64,000 nt of DNA from Flavobacterium aeripolare (GTDB lineage: Bacteria > Bacteroidota > Bacteroidia > Flavobacteriales > Flavobacteriaceae): contig NZ_JABSNL010000009.1 in the NCBI RefSeq assembly GCF_013294025.1, positions 1 to 64,000 of the forward strand, in the 5' to 3' direction. Numbering within the stretch: position 1 is the first letter of the stretch; every line of letters begins with the position of its first letter. The notes under the pieces are model-generated. The model did no database searches. It saw only the letters and a program-made list of their open reading frames with translations, and was not told where the DNA came from. Position numbers and translations under genes: made by a program. Below are positions 62,372 to 64,000 of this stretch, piece after piece.

Positions 62372-62902
62372 ATGAGCCAAGAAGAATTATTAGTCCTTAT
62401 ATATAAGAAGGACGAAAGGGCGTTTACACACTTATACGATATGTATTCTAAAAGTTTGTTCTCGGTTATTAACGTTCTAGTGAAAAATAGAGAAGAAGCA
62501 GAAGATGTTTTACAAGATGTCTTTGTCAAAATATGGAAAAACATCGATAGCTATAATGAGACTAAAGGCCGTTTTTATACTTGGATTTTAAATATAGCGC
62601 GCAACACTTCTATAGATAAATTGCGATCTAAAGGCTTTAACAACAGTCAAAAAAACCTATCCTCAGATAATTTCGTATATCTATTAGACGACAGTAATAA
62701 ACTGACGGATAAAGTAGACACGATCGGGATTAAAGAATTTGTCAAAAAATTAAAACCGAAATGTATACAAATTATTGATTTATTGTTCTTTAAAGGATAC
62801 ACACAGCAAGAAGCCTCAGAGGAGCTGGAAATCCCCCTTGGAACAGTGAAAACACATAATAGAAACTGTATGAATGATTTAAGAAACTATCTAAAAGTAT
62901 AA
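62372..62902 (+). CDS. ECF-type RNA polymerase sigma factor
   Basis: 176-residue sigma factor of the ECF group. Region 2 at about 14-85 (FTHLYDMYSKSLFSVINVL and EEAEDVLQDVFVKIWKNID, then RFYTWILNIARNTSIDKLR) and region 4 at about 120-170 (YTQQEASEELEIPLGTVKTH). It is overlapped by the anti-sigma gene. By position it should drive the DUF4331, TPR and receptor genes facing it. The anti-sigma is RskA-like, so this may be a SigK-like unit. Confidence 0.92.
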   Translation: MSQEELLVLIYKKDERAFTHLYDMYSKSLFSVINVLVKNREEAEDVLQDVFVKIWKNIDSYNETKGRFYTWILNIARNTSIDKLRSKGFNNSQKNLSSDNFVYLLDDSNKLTDKVDTIGIKEFVKKLKPKCIQIIDLLFFKGYTQQEASEELEIPLGTVKTHNRNCMNDLRNYLKV

Positions 62903-63693
62903 TGGAAAACGAAAATAGAGAATACATCGACTCCGGTATCTTAGAAATGTATGTTTACGGCCTATTGACTGAAAAAGAAAATGAAGAGATTGCAAATAAA
63001 GCCAAAGTAAATCCAGCAATTAACGAAGAGATCATTGCTATTGAAAAAGCTATAATTGCTTTATCTTCTAGCTTTTCTCCTTTTCACTCAGTAGCTAACT
63101 ATGAGAAGATTAAGGCAAAATTAGAATTGAAGCACGCTGATGTTATCGATCTTAAACCTAGAAGCAATGTAGCGCAATACATAGGTTGGGCAGCTGCGCT
63201 GTTGTTATTAGTAGGTATTGGTTATCAGTACAATGAACTGAATGTTACTACGAATCAAGTAGCAGTAACCGAAGTACAAAAAGCCAAACTAGAGCAAGAA
63301 AACAAAGCATTACAATTGCAAAATACTACTACCGAAACAAATCTAGCTGTTGTTAGAGATGTAAACAATACGGTCGTAGAACTTGCAGGACAAGCAGTTG
63401 CACCACAATCATCTGCAAAGGTGTACTGGAACAAGCAAACAGAAGTGGTTTATATTGATGCCGCTAACTTACCTGAACCACCAGAAGGAATGGTGTACCA
63501 AGTATGGGCTTTAAAACTAAACCCACTTACTCCTACGAGCATTGGTTTACTAGACAATTTTGTTGCTAATAACCAACATATATTTGCTGTAGAAAAAACG
63601 GGAGATGCCGAAGCATTTGGAATAACACTAGAGCCAAAAGGCGGAAGCTTAACTCCTACAATGGAGCAACTATACACCTTAGGAAAAGTATAA
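62902..63693 (+). CDS. Anti-sigma factor, RskA-like
   Basis: 263-residue transmembrane anti-sigma. An N-terminal sigma-binding region (ILEMYVYGLLTEKENEEIANK), a single membrane helix near residue 93-110 (AQYIGWAAALLLLVGIGYQY), a coiled-coil stretch (VQKAKLEQENKALQLQ), and a periplasmic RskA-type domain (AKVYWNKQTEVVYIDAANL, YQVWALKLNPLTPTSIGLL). One base overlaps the sigma gene. Together they form a signal-responsive switch. Confidence 0.9.
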   Translation: MENENREYIDSGILEMYVYGLLTEKENEEIANKAKVNPAINEEIIAIEKAIIALSSSFSPFHSVANYEKIKAKLELKHADVIDLKPRSNVAQYIGWAAALLLLVGIGYQYNELNVTTNQVAVTEVQKAKLEQENKALQLQNTTTETNLAVVRDVNNTVVELAGQAVAPQSSAKVYWNKQTEVVYIDAANLPEPPEGMVYQVWALKLNPLTPTSIGLLDNFVANNQHIFAVEKTGDAEAFGITLEPKGGSLTPTMEQLYTLGKV

Positions 63694-63742
63694 ATTTATT
63701 TATTTTCGAAAGTAAAGACTGCGGTCCTGACTTTGATATCGT

Positions 63743-63780
63743 AAAAAAACCAGACAGTTTAGATTGTCTGGTTTTTTTTA
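63743..63780 (+). terminator. Rho-independent terminator
   Basis: AAAACCAGACA and TGTCTGGTTTT pair, followed by a T run, after the anti-sigma gene. Confidence 0.9.
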
Positions 63781-63874
63781 TGGATTTGTAATGTCGATAA
63801 ATTAACGTACTAGCATGAGAAATACACTTTTATAACATTCCTGTTAAATGAATCCATTGCACTGAAAAGTATGT

Positions 63875-63882
63875 TATATTTG
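63875..63882 (+). promoter_or_regulatory. -7 box upstream of the dus gene
   Basis: TATATTTG fits TAnnTTTG exactly and ends 16 bases before the ATG at 63899. Confidence 0.6.
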
Positions 63883-63898
63883 CACTTTTATATATTAC

Positions 63899-64000
63899 AT
63901 GAGCTATACCCTACTTTCCTCTCCTTTACAAGGATTTACAGATTTCCGATTTAGAAATGCACAAAACAAAATTTTTGGCGGAATCGATACCTTCTATGCA
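63899..64000 (+). CDS. tRNA-dihydrouridine synthase, N-terminal fragment (runs off the window)
   Basis: The first 34 codons of a gene cut by the window edge. The peptide opens MSYTLLSSPLQGFTDFRFRN and continues with FGGIDTFYA, which matches the FMN-binding N-terminus of tRNA-dihydrouridine synthases, where the SPLQGFTD segment is characteristic of a Bacteroidota type. The enzyme reduces uridines in tRNA D-loops. Subtype (DusA, B or C-like) cannot be told from this part. Confidence 0.8.
   Translation, partial: MSYTLLSSPLQGFTDFRFRNAQNKIFGGIDTFYA

Overview
The window is a 64 kb piece of a Bacteroidota chromosome, almost certainly from the family Flavobacteriaceae (Flavobacterium or a close relative). 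Grounds: low GC; genes mostly without Shine-Dalgarno sites but with TAnnTTTG -7 boxes a few tens of bases upstream of the start; a dispersed menaquinone gene set (menA, menB, menC, menD); a fused alpha/beta 2-oxoacid dehydrogenase E1; many lipoproteins and outer-membrane barrels; and small families typical of flavobacteria (DUF6515-, DUF6503-, DUF2853- and DUF4331-like). No rRNA, recognisable tRNA, CRISPR array or intact insertion sequence was seen.

Layout. 1-3.9 kb is an accessory patch. Three copies of a 131 bp imperfect palindrome alternate with small genes: a HEPN-motif protein, an unknown protein and a frameshifted EF-hand membrane protein. The ends of one unit pair as the ends of an integron cassette would, so the copies look like attC sites. 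A dead IS3-type transposase fragment lies in the same patch. 3.9-10.1 kb holds a lipoprotein and a histidine-degradation operon (hutH-hutU-hutI) with a divergent LysR regulator. 10.5-25 kb is housekeeping: isochorismatase-like hydrolase, pyruvate-oxidase-like ThDP enzyme, LOG protein, a peptidase-like protein fused to an outer-membrane barrel, the fused E1, an M23 peptidase.

25-41 kb looks like a stress and envelope block: succinate-semialdehyde dehydrogenase, Dps, YihY, a DUF2383 four-helix protein, an Mla-type lipid transporter (permease, ATPase, MCE protein), a coiled-coil lipoprotein, a barrel protein, a run of small membrane proteins (lmo0937-type, YtxH, holin-like), then APC permease, MscS channel and Na+/H+ antiporter. 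Three promoters in this block carry the same AACTTWTGA box exactly 45 bp upstream of the -7 box, which suggests one shared regulator. 42-56 kb is mainly on the minus strand and holds menC, menA, menB and menD mixed with a UPF0173 hydrolase, a pair of PH-domain membrane proteins, an S1-type RNA-binding protein, an M28 peptidase and a DUF2853 protein. menE, menF and menH are not in the window.

56.6-63.7 kb ends the window with glutathione peroxidase and an uncharacterised envelope module: an ECF sigma factor and anti-sigma factor facing two consecutive DUF4331 proteins, a TPR lipoprotein and a TonB-dependent receptor. The first 34 codons of a tRNA-dihydrouridine synthase run off the right edge. 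Three copies of a structured intergenic element common in flavobacteria lie at 11.9, 44.9 and 51.5 kb.
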